Assembly: GCA_910583895.1 (NCBI GenBank)
Contig: CAJTYJ010000007.1
Coordinates: 49,052 to 93,118 of the forward strand
Reading direction: 5' to 3'
Length of the DNA stretch: 44,067 bases
DNA from: an uncultured Lachnospiraceae bacterium
GTDB lineage: Bacteria; Bacillota; Clostridia; Lachnospirales; Lachnospiraceae
The position numbers and the translations under genes were made by a program. The notes beneath the pieces were generated by a model. The model ran no database searches. It saw only the letters and a program-made list of their open reading frames with translations, and was not told where the DNA came from. Shown here piece by piece: positions 8,983 to 17,388 of the stretch; position 1 is the first letter of the stretch; every line of letters begins with the position of its first letter.

Positions 8983-9233
8983 TGTATCATCAATATCCAT
9001 ATTATATATTTAACCAGAACAATCGGAATCCTGGTTATCTGCAGCCGGGTCAGGTATCAAAACATTGGGAACAGCAGAAAAAAATCACAGATATGGTAAA
9101 GGCGATTTCTGATTATTGTAATGCAGCAAGAGGAATCGAAGAAGAATACCAACAAGAAGCTGTCGCGGCCTGTATGGTGGAAATTGAACGGCAGATCAAA
9201 ATCGATCAACAGAGAAAAGGAGTGAACCGCTGA
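8982..9233 (+). CDS. Small coupled protein between hsdR and hsdM, function unknown
   Basis: An 83-residue protein, Tyr/Asn/Gln-rich at the N-terminus (YHQYPYYIFNQNNRNPGYL) and then helical and charged (residues ~30-83). The ATG overlaps the hsdR stop by one base (TGATG). Its own TGA overlaps the hsdM ATG in the same way, so it is translationally coupled on both sides. GGAGGGGAG lies ~8 bases upstream. A GTG one codon earlier is the alternative start. No domain is recognised. Its fixed position inside the operon suggests a role with the restriction complex, such as an assembly or control factor. That is inference. Confidence 0.7.
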   Translation: MYHQYPYYIFNQNNRNPGYLQPGQVSKHWEQQKKITDMVKAISDYCNAARGIEEEYQQEAVAACMVEIERQIKIDQQRKGVNR

Positions 9234-10654
9234 TGACTACACAGGAAATCGTATCCAGGCTCTGGAATCTCTGCAATGTGCTTCGGGATGATGGAATTAC
9301 TTATCATCAGTATGTGACAGAACTGACTTATATTTTGTTTCTGAAAATGGCAAAGGAGACAGGCGCAGAAAACCAGATTCCTGAGATTTATCGTTGGGAT
9401 GAGCTGACTGCCAAAAGCGGGATTGAACTGAAAAAATTTTATAAAGGCCTGTTAAACCATCTGGGAGAGAACGGTACCGGACGTATACGTGAGATCTATC
9501 AGGGTGCAGCCACGAATATTGACGAACCCAAAAATCTGGAAAAAATCATTGCGACCATTGATGGCCTGGACTGGTTTTCTGCCCGTGAAGAAGGTCTGGG
9601 AAATCTGTATGAAGGATTGCTGGAAAAGAATGCGAATGAGAAAAAATCCGGCGCCGGACAGTATTTTACCCCCCGGGTTCTGATTGATGTGATGACCCGG
9701 CTGGTAAAACCGCAGGTTGGCGAACGCTGTAATGATCCTGCCTGCGGAACGTTTGGCTTTATGATCGCTGCGCATCAGTATGTTGCCGATCAGACGGATG
9801 ATTTTTTTGACGTGGATGTGGAAACTGAGAAATTTGAACGGGAAGAGGCTTTTACAGGTACTGAGCTGGTTCATGACACGCATCGACTGGCTTTGATGAA
9901 CGCCATGCTGCACAATATAGAAGGAGAGATCATACTGGGAGATACGCTTTCGAATATCGGTAAAGGGATGAAAAACTATGATGTGGTTCTTACCAATCCG
10001 CCCTTTGGCACCAAGAAAGGCGGAGAGCGTGCGACCCGTGATGACTTTACATTCCCCACAAGCAATAAGCAGCTGAATTTTCTGCAGCATATTTACCGCA
10101 GCCTAAGGGCGGATGGAAAAGCCCGTGCCGCCGTAGTGCTGCCGGATAATGTCCTTTTTGCGGACGGAGAGGGAGAGAAGATTCGGGTTGACCTGATGGA
10201 CAAATGCAATCTGCATACCGTTCTGCGACTGCCCACAGGAATCTTCTATGCGCAGGGAGTCAAGACCAATGTACTGTTTTTTACCCGTGAAAAAGCTGAC
10301 AAAGGCGGTACCAGGGAAGTCTGGTTCTATGATCTGCGCACTAATATGCCTTCTTTTGGCAAGACCAATCCATTGAAAACAGAGCATTTTGCAGATTTTG
10401 AAGCGGCGTATGAGGCAAAAGACCGTCGTGCGGTAAAAGACGAACGTTTCTGCGTGTTTACCAGGGAACAGATTGCAGAAAAAGGCAACAGTCTTGATCT
10501 TGGGCTGATTCGTGACGACTCGATTGTGGATTACGAAGACCTGCCCGATCCAGTCGAAAGCGGCGAAGAAGCCATTGCACAGCTTGAAGAGGCGGTGGAT
10601 CTGCTGATGAGCGTGGTGCAGGAGCTGAAAGCGCTGAAAAAACCGGGGGTGTAA
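9233..10654 (+). CDS. hsdM: Type I DNA N6-adenine methyltransferase, M subunit
   Basis: The 473-residue modification subunit has an N-terminal HsdM_N helical domain (~1-130), the AdoMet-binding motif DPACGTFGFM from residue 168, and the catalytic NPPF at residues 255-258 (VLTNPPFGTKKGG). It methylates adenine at both half-sites specified by HsdS and is also part of the restriction complex. The C-terminal end carries an acidic helical tail that contacts HsdS. The start overlaps the preceding small gene by one base, and hsdS begins 1 base after its stop, giving tight coupling. Length and motifs match functional family members. Confidence 0.96.
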   Translation: MTTQEIVSRLWNLCNVLRDDGITYHQYVTELTYILFLKMAKETGAENQIPEIYRWDELTAKSGIELKKFYKGLLNHLGENGTGRIREIYQGAATNIDEPKNLEKIIATIDGLDWFSAREEGLGNLYEGLLEKNANEKKSGAGQYFTPRVLIDVMTRLVKPQVGERCNDPACGTFGFMIAAHQYVADQTDDFFDVDVETEKFEREEAFTGTELVHDTHRLALMNAMLHNIEGEIILGDTLSNIGKGMKNYDVVLTNPPFGTKKGGERATRDDFTFPTSNKQLNFLQHIYRSLRADGKARAAVVLPDNVLFADGEGEKIRVDLMDKCNLHTVLRLPTGIFYAQGVKTNVLFFTREKADKGGTREVWFYDLRTNMPSFGKTNPLKTEHFADFEAAYEAKDRRAVKDERFCVFTREQIAEKGNSLDLGLIRDDSIVDYEDLPDPVESGEEAIAQLEEAVDLLMSVVQELKALKKPGV

Positions 10655-10655
10655 A

Positions 10656-12032
10656 ATGGCGGGAGGAAAAAAGGCGGCGAAAAAGCTGACGCCGGAGGAA
10701 TGGCTGGAACAGGCGCTTGTTCCGGTTGGGGAGCAGCCGTATGCGGTTCCGGAGAATTGGTGCTGGACAAGAATAAAAAATGTTGCTGTTATTTTAAATG
10801 GATACGCATTTAAGAGCCAAAACTATGTAGATAAAGGCATAAGAATTATTAGAATAACGAATGTACAGGATGGCTATATAGAAGATGATAAACCTGTCTT
10901 TTATCCATTTGAAAATGAAGTTGAAATGAAAAAATATATGCTTGAGGCGGGAGACCTTCTTATTTCTTTGACAGGTAATGTAGGGAGGGTTGCTTTTTTA
11001 AATAATGAAATGTTACCAGCAGCTTTAAATCAGCGTGTAGGGTGCTTGCGTTTCAACCATTCTTTTGTAAATAAATCATTTTTGTTTTATTATTTTTTAA
11101 GACAGGAATTTCAGGACAGCTGTATTAAGAATTCTAAGGGATCTGCACAATTAAATATGAGTACAGAGTGGTTGAAATCTCAGCCTGTTCCTATTCCTCC
11201 TTTTAATGAACAGCAACGTATAGCTGAATGTATTGAAAGCTTATTTGCCAAACTGGATGAGGCCAGGGAAAAGGCACAGGCTGTCTTAGACAGCTTTGAA
11301 CTGCGCAGATCGGCTGTCTTGTACAAGGCTTTTAGCGGCGAACTGACAGAGCAGTGGCGCATTAAAAATAACATGTCTTTTTCTGGCTGGAAACAGATTA
11401 AATTTGGAGAGTTAGGTTTATTAGAAAGAGGCCGTTCTAAGCATCGTCCAAGAAATGATCCTAAATTGTTTGGCGGTAAGTATCCGTTTATTCAGACTGG
11501 TGATGTAGCACGTTCAGGAATGTATATAGTTGAACACTCGCAAACATTAAATGAAGAAGGAATGAGACAGAGCAGAATATTTCCAAAGGGTACGTTGTGT
11601 ATAACAATAGCAGCAAACATTGGTGATGTTTCTATTTTAACATATGATTGCTGCTTCCCTGATAGTGTTGTTGGTTTTACGCCAAATGCATTAACATCTT
11701 CTAAATTTATCTACTATATGATGAGTACCATTCAACGCAAATTAGAAGCAGATGCTCCTGCAACAGCACAAAAAAATATCAATTTAAAAATTCTAAATGA
11801 GATAACAATAAAAGTGCCTTTACTTGATGAACAGGACGAAATTATTAATATTCTTGAAAGAGTATTTGAAAAAGAACAGCAGACTAAAAATATTGCTGAA
11901 ACTGTAATCAACCAGATAGACATCATGAAAAAATCTATTCTGTCCAGAGCATTTCGCGGTGAACTCGGAACAAACAATCCAGATGGTGAAAATGCAGCAG
12001 AACTTTTAAAGAAAATAGTGACAATGAAATGA
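10656..12032 (+). CDS. hsdS: Type I specificity subunit
   Basis: The 458-residue S subunit has two target-recognition domains. TRD1 spans ~25-180 after VPENWCWTRIKNVA. It is followed by a conserved helical spacer (FNEQQRIAECIESLFAKLDEAREKAQ, 182-207). TRD2 spans ~240-400, closed by a second helical spacer (LLDEQDEIINILERVFEKEQ). The conserved ends and spacers are GC-richer than the two TRDs, which are strikingly AT-rich (about 10,780-11,200 and 11,390-11,850). That mosaic is typical of TRD exchange by recombination. No inverted second hsdS copy or invertase is nearby, so phase variation is not indicated. Confidence 0.94.
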   Translation: MAGGKKAAKKLTPEEWLEQALVPVGEQPYAVPENWCWTRIKNVAVILNGYAFKSQNYVDKGIRIIRITNVQDGYIEDDKPVFYPFENEVEMKKYMLEAGDLLISLTGNVGRVAFLNNEMLPAALNQRVGCLRFNHSFVNKSFLFYYFLRQEFQDSCIKNSKGSAQLNMSTEWLKSQPVPIPPFNEQQRIAECIESLFAKLDEAREKAQAVLDSFELRRSAVLYKAFSGELTEQWRIKNNMSFSGWKQIKFGELGLLERGRSKHRPRNDPKLFGGKYPFIQTGDVARSGMYIVEHSQTLNEEGMRQSRIFPKGTLCITIAANIGDVSILTYDCCFPDSVVGFTPNALTSSKFIYYMMSTIQRKLEADAPATAQKNINLKILNEITIKVPLLDEQDEIINILERVFEKEQQTKNIAETVINQIDIMKKSILSRAFRGELGTNNPDGENAAELLKKIVTMK

Positions 12033-12170
12033 AAACATTACTTGTGGTAATGGTATTAATACCCAGTTTTGGGAAAAGCATATAGCAGACCGCTTGTTGT
12101 GAAACAAATGGAATTTTCCATTTTAGAGAAAACTTAGAGATTACTATGATATGCTGAATCCCGTAACGTG

Positions 12171-12250
12171 CGGAAGCGGCAAGTCTGAAAAACCATTTTC
12201 AGGCATGGTGCTGTTTGGGTCAGCAGGCTTGCCGGTTCCGGTACAGAAAG
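12171..12250. other. Structured intergenic element after hsdS
   Basis: The 354-bp gap between hsdS and the lipoprotein gene has no convincing gene. CGGAA-g-CGGCAAG (12171-12183) pairs with CTTGCCG-g-TTCCG (12238-12250), 12 pairs with one mismatch. ACCAT...ATGGT (about 12192-12209) makes an inner hairpin. A separate palindrome AAATGGAA-tt-TTCCATTT at 12106-12123 may stop hsd transcription. It could be an RNA leader or a dispersed REP-like element. Confidence 0.4.
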
Positions 12251-12386
12251 CTTGGCAGTGTCAGGCCTTCTGTGAAAAAACAGCAATGGACTATACAGGC
12301 CCCGAAGGGTCTTCTGAAGCGGATGCAGCAAGAGATCCTCCCGGGGCCTGGAAGGGGAATTGCAAAATTTCAAGGAGGAACAGATC

Positions 12387-12962
12387 ATGAATCTCAAAAG
12401 AAAAAAAGTAACGGTACTTTTCTGCATGTTGTGTATGCTCAGCCTGGCAGCCGCGGGCTGCGGTCTGGGTTCTGCCGGGGATGAGACCGAAGGCTCAGAT
12501 ACACAGGCATCGGCAGAGGCGGCAGGACAGGAACCCGGGGATTCTGCAGAAGAAGAGGTAGAAACACCAAAAGAGTCACTGGACAGCCCGGAAGGCAGAT
12601 GGCACGTTCTGGATCCGGAGGTGGCGGCAGCCGTCGACGCGGATTTTCTGGGTATGGTGTGGAAAATGGGGGAAGATACGTTTTTCATAGCAGAAGAGCA
12701 GGTAATGCTGGATGAGGAGGGTTCCGTCATCAGCAGCCATCCTTCTTCCAGCGCAGAGATTCCGGATTCCGATCTGATCGAAGTCGTGTATGAGGAAGAT
12801 GCCCATTTTTATAAACGAACGATTCAGGGAAACGGAGAGTCTCATGAGGATACCGATGCCGGATTTTCGGATCTGGAGAAAGGCAGTACAGTGGAGATGA
12901 AAGGATATTTTGAACAGGATGTCTTTCACGCGGAAGAAATACGCATCGTGGTGGTCTCCTGA
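12387..12962 (+). CDS. Predicted lipoprotein, function unknown
   Basis: A 191-residue protein with a lipoprotein signal: a basic N-terminus (MNLKRKK), a hydrophobic core and the lipobox AAAGC with the acylated cysteine near residue 24. A low-complexity acidic linker (~residues 30-70, rich in Asp, Glu, Ser) would extend it from the membrane. The rest forms a small beta-rich domain with phrases VEMKGYFEQDVFHAEEIRIVV at the end, reminiscent of OB-fold-like extracytoplasmic proteins. AAGGAGG at 12372-12378 fixes this ATG; an upstream in-frame ATG at 12360 lacks a site. It stands alone between the hsd operon and carB. Confidence 0.8.
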   Translation: MNLKRKKVTVLFCMLCMLSLAAAGCGLGSAGDETEGSDTQASAEAAGQEPGDSAEEEVETPKESLDSPEGRWHVLDPEVAAAVDADFLGMVWKMGEDTFFIAEEQVMLDEEGSVISSHPSSSAEIPDSDLIEVVYEEDAHFYKRTIQGNGESHEDTDAGFSDLEKGSTVEMKGYFEQDVFHAEEIRIVVVS

Positions 12963-13067
12963 TGCCTGTATCTGATGAGAAGGAGGAGTGTTGCTGGTCA
13001 TTGTTCTGAAGCTTAAATTGGAAAAATTCTGGCATATTAGCGGGTGCCGGAGTTTTTCTGTCTGGCT

Positions 13068-13205
13068 GTGAATCTGTTGGAACTGGAAGATTTAAGAGAA
13101 GTAAGGTGTCGGGTCAGCCAGGAGACGGAAATTAACCGGCTGACAGTAAAAGAGAAAGCGTCAAGAATGAAAAAAATACTGGAAATCATGAAAAATAACC
13201 CATGA
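13068..13205 (+). CDS. Possible 45-aa protein upstream of carB
   Basis: GTG at 13068 opens a 45-residue frame with coding-like composition: a charged amphipathic sequence beginning with LLELEDLREV and ending KKILEIMKNNP. The nearest ribosome-like site (GGAG, about 13,050) is rather far, so the start or even the gene is uncertain. It could be the remnant or small member of a Lachnospiraceae family whose N-terminus reads LELEDLREV. Nothing else is visible in the 355-bp gap except the carB promoter. Confidence 0.35.
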   Translation: MNLLELEDLREVRCRVSQETEINRLTVKEKASRMKKILEIMKNNP

Positions 13206-13238
13206 GAGCGATTTGCATGAAAATATCAGGCCGGGTGC

Positions 13239-13267
13239 TTGTCCTCACAGACGAATTGTGCTAGAAT
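13239..13267 (+). promoter_or_regulatory. Likely sigma-A promoter for carB
   Basis: TTGTCC (13239-13244) and TAGAAT (13262-13267) are separated by 17 bases, about 50 bases before the carB start. No PyrR attenuator-type anti-terminator is evident in the short leader. Confidence 0.55.
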
Positions 13268-13317
13268 AGACAAGATTTAAGATGGAAAATGAAAAAGCAA
13301 AGCCAAAGAAAGGATAA

Positions 13318-16300
13318 ATGGGTGCATTTATGAAGAGAGAAGACATTCACAAAGTACTGATCATCGGTTCTGGTCCTATTATCATCGGGCAGGCGTGCGA
13401 ATTCGACTATTCCGGCACACAGGCATGTAAGGCGCTGAAAAGCCTTGGATATGAAATCGTACTGGTAAATTCCAATCCGGCAACGATCATGACCGATCCG
13501 GATACGGCAGATATCACATACATCGAACCATTGAACGTGGAAAGGCTGGAGCAGATCATTGCCAAGGAACGTCCGGATGCACTGCTTCCGAACCTGGGCG
13601 GGCAGTCCGGCCTGAATTTATGTTCGGAACTTCAGAGTGCGGGCGTGCTGGACAAGTACGGCGTCAAAGTGATCGGAGTACAGGTGGATGCCATCGAACG
13701 GGGCGAAGACCGGATCGAGTTTAAGAACACGATGAATGCCCTTGGGGTGGAGATGGCCAGAAGTGATGTGGCCTACTCTGTGGAAGAGGCACTCTCCATC
13801 GCAGACGGACTGGGATATCCGGTGGTGCTGCGGCCGGCCTATACCATGGGCGGCGCCGGCGGCGGACTCGTATATAATAAGGAAGAATTAAAGACCGTCT
13901 GTGCCAGAGGGCTTCAGGCCAGTCTGGTGGGCCAGGTACTGGTGGAAGAGTCCATCCTGGGCTGGGAAGAGCTGGAGCTGGAGGTGGTGCGTGATGCCAA
14001 AGGCAACATGATCACCGTCTGCTTTATCGAGAATATTGATCCGGTAGGGGTACATACCGGTGATTCTTTCTGTTCAGCCCCCATGCTGACCATCTCCGAA
14101 GAGGTGCAGAAAAAGCTGCAGGAACAGGCGTATAAGATTGTAGATGCAATTCAGGTCATCGGCGGGACCAATGTGCAGTTTGCTCATGACCCGGTATCCG
14201 GGCGGATTGTGGTCATCGAGATCAATCCCAGAACGTCCCGCTCTTCGGCGCTGGCAAGTAAGGCCACAGGCTTTCCCATTGCACTGATTTCCGCAAAACT
14301 GGCCAGCGGTCTGACCCTGGACGAGATTCCCTGCGGGAAATACGGCACTCTGGACAAATACGTGCCGGACGGGGAATATGTGGTTATCAAATTTGCCAGA
14401 TGGGCTTTTGAGAAATTTAAAGGTGTGGAAGACAAGCTGGGGACCCAGATGCGTGCCGTAGGCGAGGTTATGAGCATCGGCAAGACCTACAAAGAGGCAT
14501 TTCAGAAAGCCATCCGTTCTCTGGAACAGAGCCGCTATGGTCTGGGGCATGTGGGAGAGCTCGACAAGAAGAGTAAAAAAGAACTGCTCACCATGCTGAT
14601 GACACCCAGCAGCGAACGTCATTTCATCATGTATGAGGCTTTGAGAAAAGGTGCTTCCGTGGAGGAGATCTACAACCTGACCAAAGTGAAAGTCTGGTTC
14701 ATTCAGCAGATGAAAGAACTGGTGGAAGAGGAAGAGGCGCTTGTTAAAAAATATACAGGCAGACTTCCGTCCGCAGAAGATTTAAGACAGGCAAAACTGG
14801 ACGGTTTTTCTGATCAATATTTGAGTAAAATTCTGGGCGTTTCCGAAGAGGACATCCGGAAGGAACGGACGGCAAACGGGGTGGTGGAAGCCTGGGAAGG
14901 CGTCCATGTGAGCGGCACCAAAGACAGTGCGTATTACTATTCCAGCTATCATATGAAGGATGAGAGTCCGGTGGATACGGACCGGCCCAAGGTCATGATC
15001 CTGGGCGGCGGACCCAACCGGATCGGACAGGGGATCGAGTTTGATTACTGCTGCGTCCATGCGGCAAAGGCTCTGAGGAAGCTGGGCTTTTCTACAATCA
15101 TCGTCAACTGCAACCCGGAGACGGTTTCCACAGACTATGATACTTCGGATAAGCTGTATTTTGAGCCGCTGACGCTGGAGGATGTGCTGGCGATTTATGA
15201 GAAAGAGAAACCGGTAGGCGTGATCGCTCAGTTCGGCGGGCAGACGCCTTTGAATCTGGCAGCAGACCTGAAGAAATACGGCGTCAATATCCTGGGCACC
15301 ACGCCGGAGACCATTGATCTGGCCGAGGACCGGGATCTGTTCCGGGAGATGATGGAGCGTCTGCAGATCCCCATGCCGGAAGCGGGCATGGCGGTGGACG
15401 TGGACGAAGCCCTTGCAACTGCGCACCGGATCGGCTATCCGGTCATGGTTCGACCCTCCTATGTGCTGGGCGGACGGGGCATGGAAGTGGTTTACGATGA
15501 CGAGGCTCTGACTTTCTACATGCAGCAGGCCGTAGGCGTGACACCGGACCGTCCGATTCTGATTGATCGGTTCCTGCATCATGCCACCGAATGCGAGGCG
15601 GATGCCATCAGCGATGGAGAACATGTGTTTGTTCCGTCGGTTATGGAACATATTGAGCTGGCCGGGATTCATTCCGGAGATTCGGCATGCATCATCCCGC
15701 CCAGGGGACTGACAGAAGAGCAGGTGGAGACCATCAAGGACTACACCAGAAAGATCGCCAGCGAGATGCATGTGGTGGGGCTTATGAATATGCAGTATGC
15801 CATCGAAGACGGCAAAGTATTTGTGATTGAAGCCAATCCCCGTGCTTCCCGTACCGTACCGCTGGTATCCAAGGTGTGCGGCATCAATATGGTGCAGATC
15901 GCCACAGATATCATCACCATGCCATTTACAAAGCATGAAAGTCCGGTACCGGCGCTCAAAGAGAAGAAGTTTGCCCACTATGGCGTGAAGGAAGCGGTGT
16001 TCCCCTTCAACATGTTTCCGGAGGTGGATCCGATCCTTGGACCGGAGATGCGCTCCACCGGAGAAGTGCTGGGACTGTCGGCAGACTTTGGTGACGCCTT
16101 TTACAAAGCAGAAGAGGCGACCAAGAATCAGATTCCCACAGAGGGCTGTGTGCTGATTTCCGTCAACGACCGGGACAAGGCAGAGCTGGTGGAGGTTGCC
16201 AGAGGTTTCTACGACTGCGGCTTTTCCATCATGGCTACCGGCAGATCCTGTGATATGATCGAGGCGGCAGGGATTCCGGCTCTGAAGGTGTGGAAGATCA

Positions 16301-16554
16301 ACGAAGGACGGCCCAACATTCTGGACAAGATGACCAACGGCAAGATTCAGCTCATTGTCAACACGCCCATTGGCAAGAAGGGCGCCGTGGACGACAGCTA
16401 TATCCGCAAAGCCGCGGTAAAGAACAAAATTCCTTATATGACCACCATGGCCATGGCGAAGGCGACGGTGGAGGGCATCCGATCCGCAAAACGGGACGGG
16501 AAGCTGCCGGTGAAATCTTTGCAGGAATTCCATGCGGAGATTACGGATAAATAA
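13318..16554 (+). CDS. carB: Carbamoyl-phosphate synthase large subunit
   Basis: The 1078-residue enzyme makes carbamoyl phosphate from bicarbonate, ATP and ammonia channelled from CarA, for pyrimidine and arginine synthesis. Two homologous ATP-grasp halves are visible: the first starts at KVLIIGSGPIIIGQ, the second at KVMILGGGPNRIGQGIEFDY. Each has a VLRPAYTMGGAGGG or VRPSYVLGGRGM glycine loop and an EINPR/EANPR motif. An MGS-like allosteric domain is at the C-terminus. Full family length. The start could be ATG 13318 (AAAGGA only 3 bases away) or ATG 13330 (15 bases away), giving MKREDIHK. The usual carA partner is not adjacent, so the small subunit must be elsewhere. Confidence 0.96.
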   Translation: MGAFMKREDIHKVLIIGSGPIIIGQACEFDYSGTQACKALKSLGYEIVLVNSNPATIMTDPDTADITYIEPLNVERLEQIIAKERPDALLPNLGGQSGLNLCSELQSAGVLDKYGVKVIGVQVDAIERGEDRIEFKNTMNALGVEMARSDVAYSVEEALSIADGLGYPVVLRPAYTMGGAGGGLVYNKEELKTVCARGLQASLVGQVLVEESILGWEELELEVVRDAKGNMITVCFIENIDPVGVHTGDSFCSAPMLTISEEVQKKLQEQAYKIVDAIQVIGGTNVQFAHDPVSGRIVVIEINPRTSRSSALASKATGFPIALISAKLASGLTLDEIPCGKYGTLDKYVPDGEYVVIKFARWAFEKFKGVEDKLGTQMRAVGEVMSIGKTYKEAFQKAIRSLEQSRYGLGHVGELDKKSKKELLTMLMTPSSERHFIMYEALRKGASVEEIYNLTKVKVWFIQQMKELVEEEEALVKKYTGRLPSAEDLRQAKLDGFSDQYLSKILGVSEEDIRKERTANGVVEAWEGVHVSGTKDSAYYYSSYHMKDESPVDTDRPKVMILGGGPNRIGQGIEFDYCCVHAAKALRKLGFSTIIVNCNPETVSTDYDTSDKLYFEPLTLEDVLAIYEKEKPVGVIAQFGGQTPLNLAADLKKYGVNILGTTPETIDLAEDRDLFREMMERLQIPMPEAGMAVDVDEALATAHRIGYPVMVRPSYVLGGRGMEVVYDDEALTFYMQQAVGVTPDRPILIDRFLHHATECEADAISDGEHVFVPSVMEHIELAGIHSGDSACIIPPRGLTEEQVETIKDYTRKIASEMHVVGLMNMQYAIEDGKVFVIEANPRASRTVPLVSKVCGINMVQIATDIITMPFTKHESPVPALKEKKFAHYGVKEAVFPFNMFPEVDPILGPEMRSTGEVLGLSADFGDAFYKAEEATKNQIPTEGCVLISVNDRDKAELVEVARGFYDCGFSIMATGRSCDMIEAAGIPALKVWKINEGRPNILDKMTNGKIQLIVNTPIGKKGAVDDSYIRKAAVKNKIPYMTTMAMAKATVEGIRSAKRDGKLPVKSLQEFHAEITDK

Positions 16555-16574
16555 ACGCATTGCAAAAATGGGTC

Positions 16575-16610
16575 TGGGCTGTGAGCGGCAGTACAAGGTG
16601 TCACAGCCCA
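16575..16610. terminator. Stem-loop after carB
   Basis: TGGGCTGTGA (16575-16584) pairs perfectly with TCACAGCCCA (16601-16610), with a 16-base loop. It follows the carB stop by 20 bases. The downstream sequence (atagataaat) lacks a U-run, so it is a weak terminator or a 3' stabiliser. Confidence 0.55.
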
Positions 16611-16641
16611 ATAGATAAATCAGAACAGGGAGGCTGCGGTT

Positions 16642-17106
16642 ATGTTTGAACCTGGTACGTTTGAATACGGACTGAAAACAGGCGATTTACCGGAAAAAGA
16701 AATCATCAAAATTTTTGAAAGAGCACTCAGTAAAATCGCCGGAGAGATCAACGATTCCCGCATTCCCAAAAAGCGGAAAATGAAAAAGAGCACCGGCCCG
16801 TTTGGACGTTCTACACCAGATGCCGATCCGCCGGAATATGACCATATTTATATTTACGGCCACAGACCCAGTAATATTTTTTTGCAGCTGTACCCGAACC
16901 AGGAGAAGAACGGGCGGGTGAAATTTTCTGAGGAAGGGATCATCTGGAATTTGTATGTTACAATTTTGGAGGATTATCCGGCACGGATGTCCGAAGAAGA
17001 TCAGATTCAGGAGTTTGGCGTCAGAGTGATGGAGGAATTATTCCAGACACTTCCCTGCGAAAAGGTACTGATTAAGAAATATGCTCCGGGTGAGAACAGA
17101 CTTTGA
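16642..17106 (+). CDS. Conserved-looking hypothetical cytoplasmic protein
   Basis: A 154-residue soluble protein that I do not recognise. It has an N-terminal amphipathic helix (EKEIIKIFERALSKIAGEI), a basic patch (KKRKMKKS), a DHIYIYGHRPSN segment and a C-terminal alpha/beta region ending in a short basic tail. No signal peptide or transmembrane segment. The ribosome site GGGAGG lies at ~16,628, 8-9 bases from ATG. It sits alone between carB and a tandem-repeat stretch. Confidence 0.7.
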   Translation: MFEPGTFEYGLKTGDLPEKEIIKIFERALSKIAGEINDSRIPKKRKMKKSTGPFGRSTPDADPPEYDHIYIYGHRPSNIFLQLYPNQEKNGRVKFSEEGIIWNLYVTILEDYPARMSEEDQIQEFGVRVMEELFQTLPCEKVLIKKYAPGENRL

Positions 17107-17136
17107 TTTTTCAGAAAAGGAAAAACAAATCCTCCG

Positions 17137-17364
17137 CTGCAGGCAGCAAAGTATCAAACTTGCAGAGCAGCGGGAATTTGATGCTCACGGCAGCCATCAG
17201 GTGTCTGCAGACAGTCACCTGGCTCGCTGTCCGCGGGAATCAAAGACCCTGCTGCAAGCATCAGGGTATCAAACTTGCAGCGCTGCAGAGCAGCGGGGTA
17301 TTTGACCCTCGCGGCAGTCGCCAAATGTCTGCAAGCAGCCACTTGGCTCGTTGCCCGCGGGAAT
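17137..17364. repeat. Imperfect tandem repeat, units of ~104 and 113 bp
   Basis: Unit A (17137-17240) and unit B (17252-17364) share the same landmarks: CTGCA(A/G)GCA, GTATCAAACTTGCAG, CAGAGCAGCGGG, GTCTGCA, TGGCTCG and a terminal CCGCGGGAAT. Unit B has a 9-bp insertion (cgctgcag-like duplication) and scattered substitutions. Two overlapping open frames through it are by-products of the repetition. The repeat fills the gap before the lipoprotein gene and resembles a degenerate dispersed repeat family rather than a gene. Confidence 0.8.
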
Positions 17365-17388
17365 AAATAAAAAAGAGGAGTGTAAGTG

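Noticed and set aside
10656..12032. Phase-variable hsdS inversion system
   Set aside because: Only one hsdS copy, no inverted partial copy and no adjacent invertase in the window.
14782..16611. 609-codon frame antisense to carB
   Set aside because: carB is intact on the plus strand with all motifs; long antisense frames arise from its GC-rich codon pattern.
17081..17366. Two overlapping short frames of ~74 and 87 codons in the second repeat
   Set aside because: Both lie in the degenerate repeat, share its duplicated phrases and lack ribosome sites.
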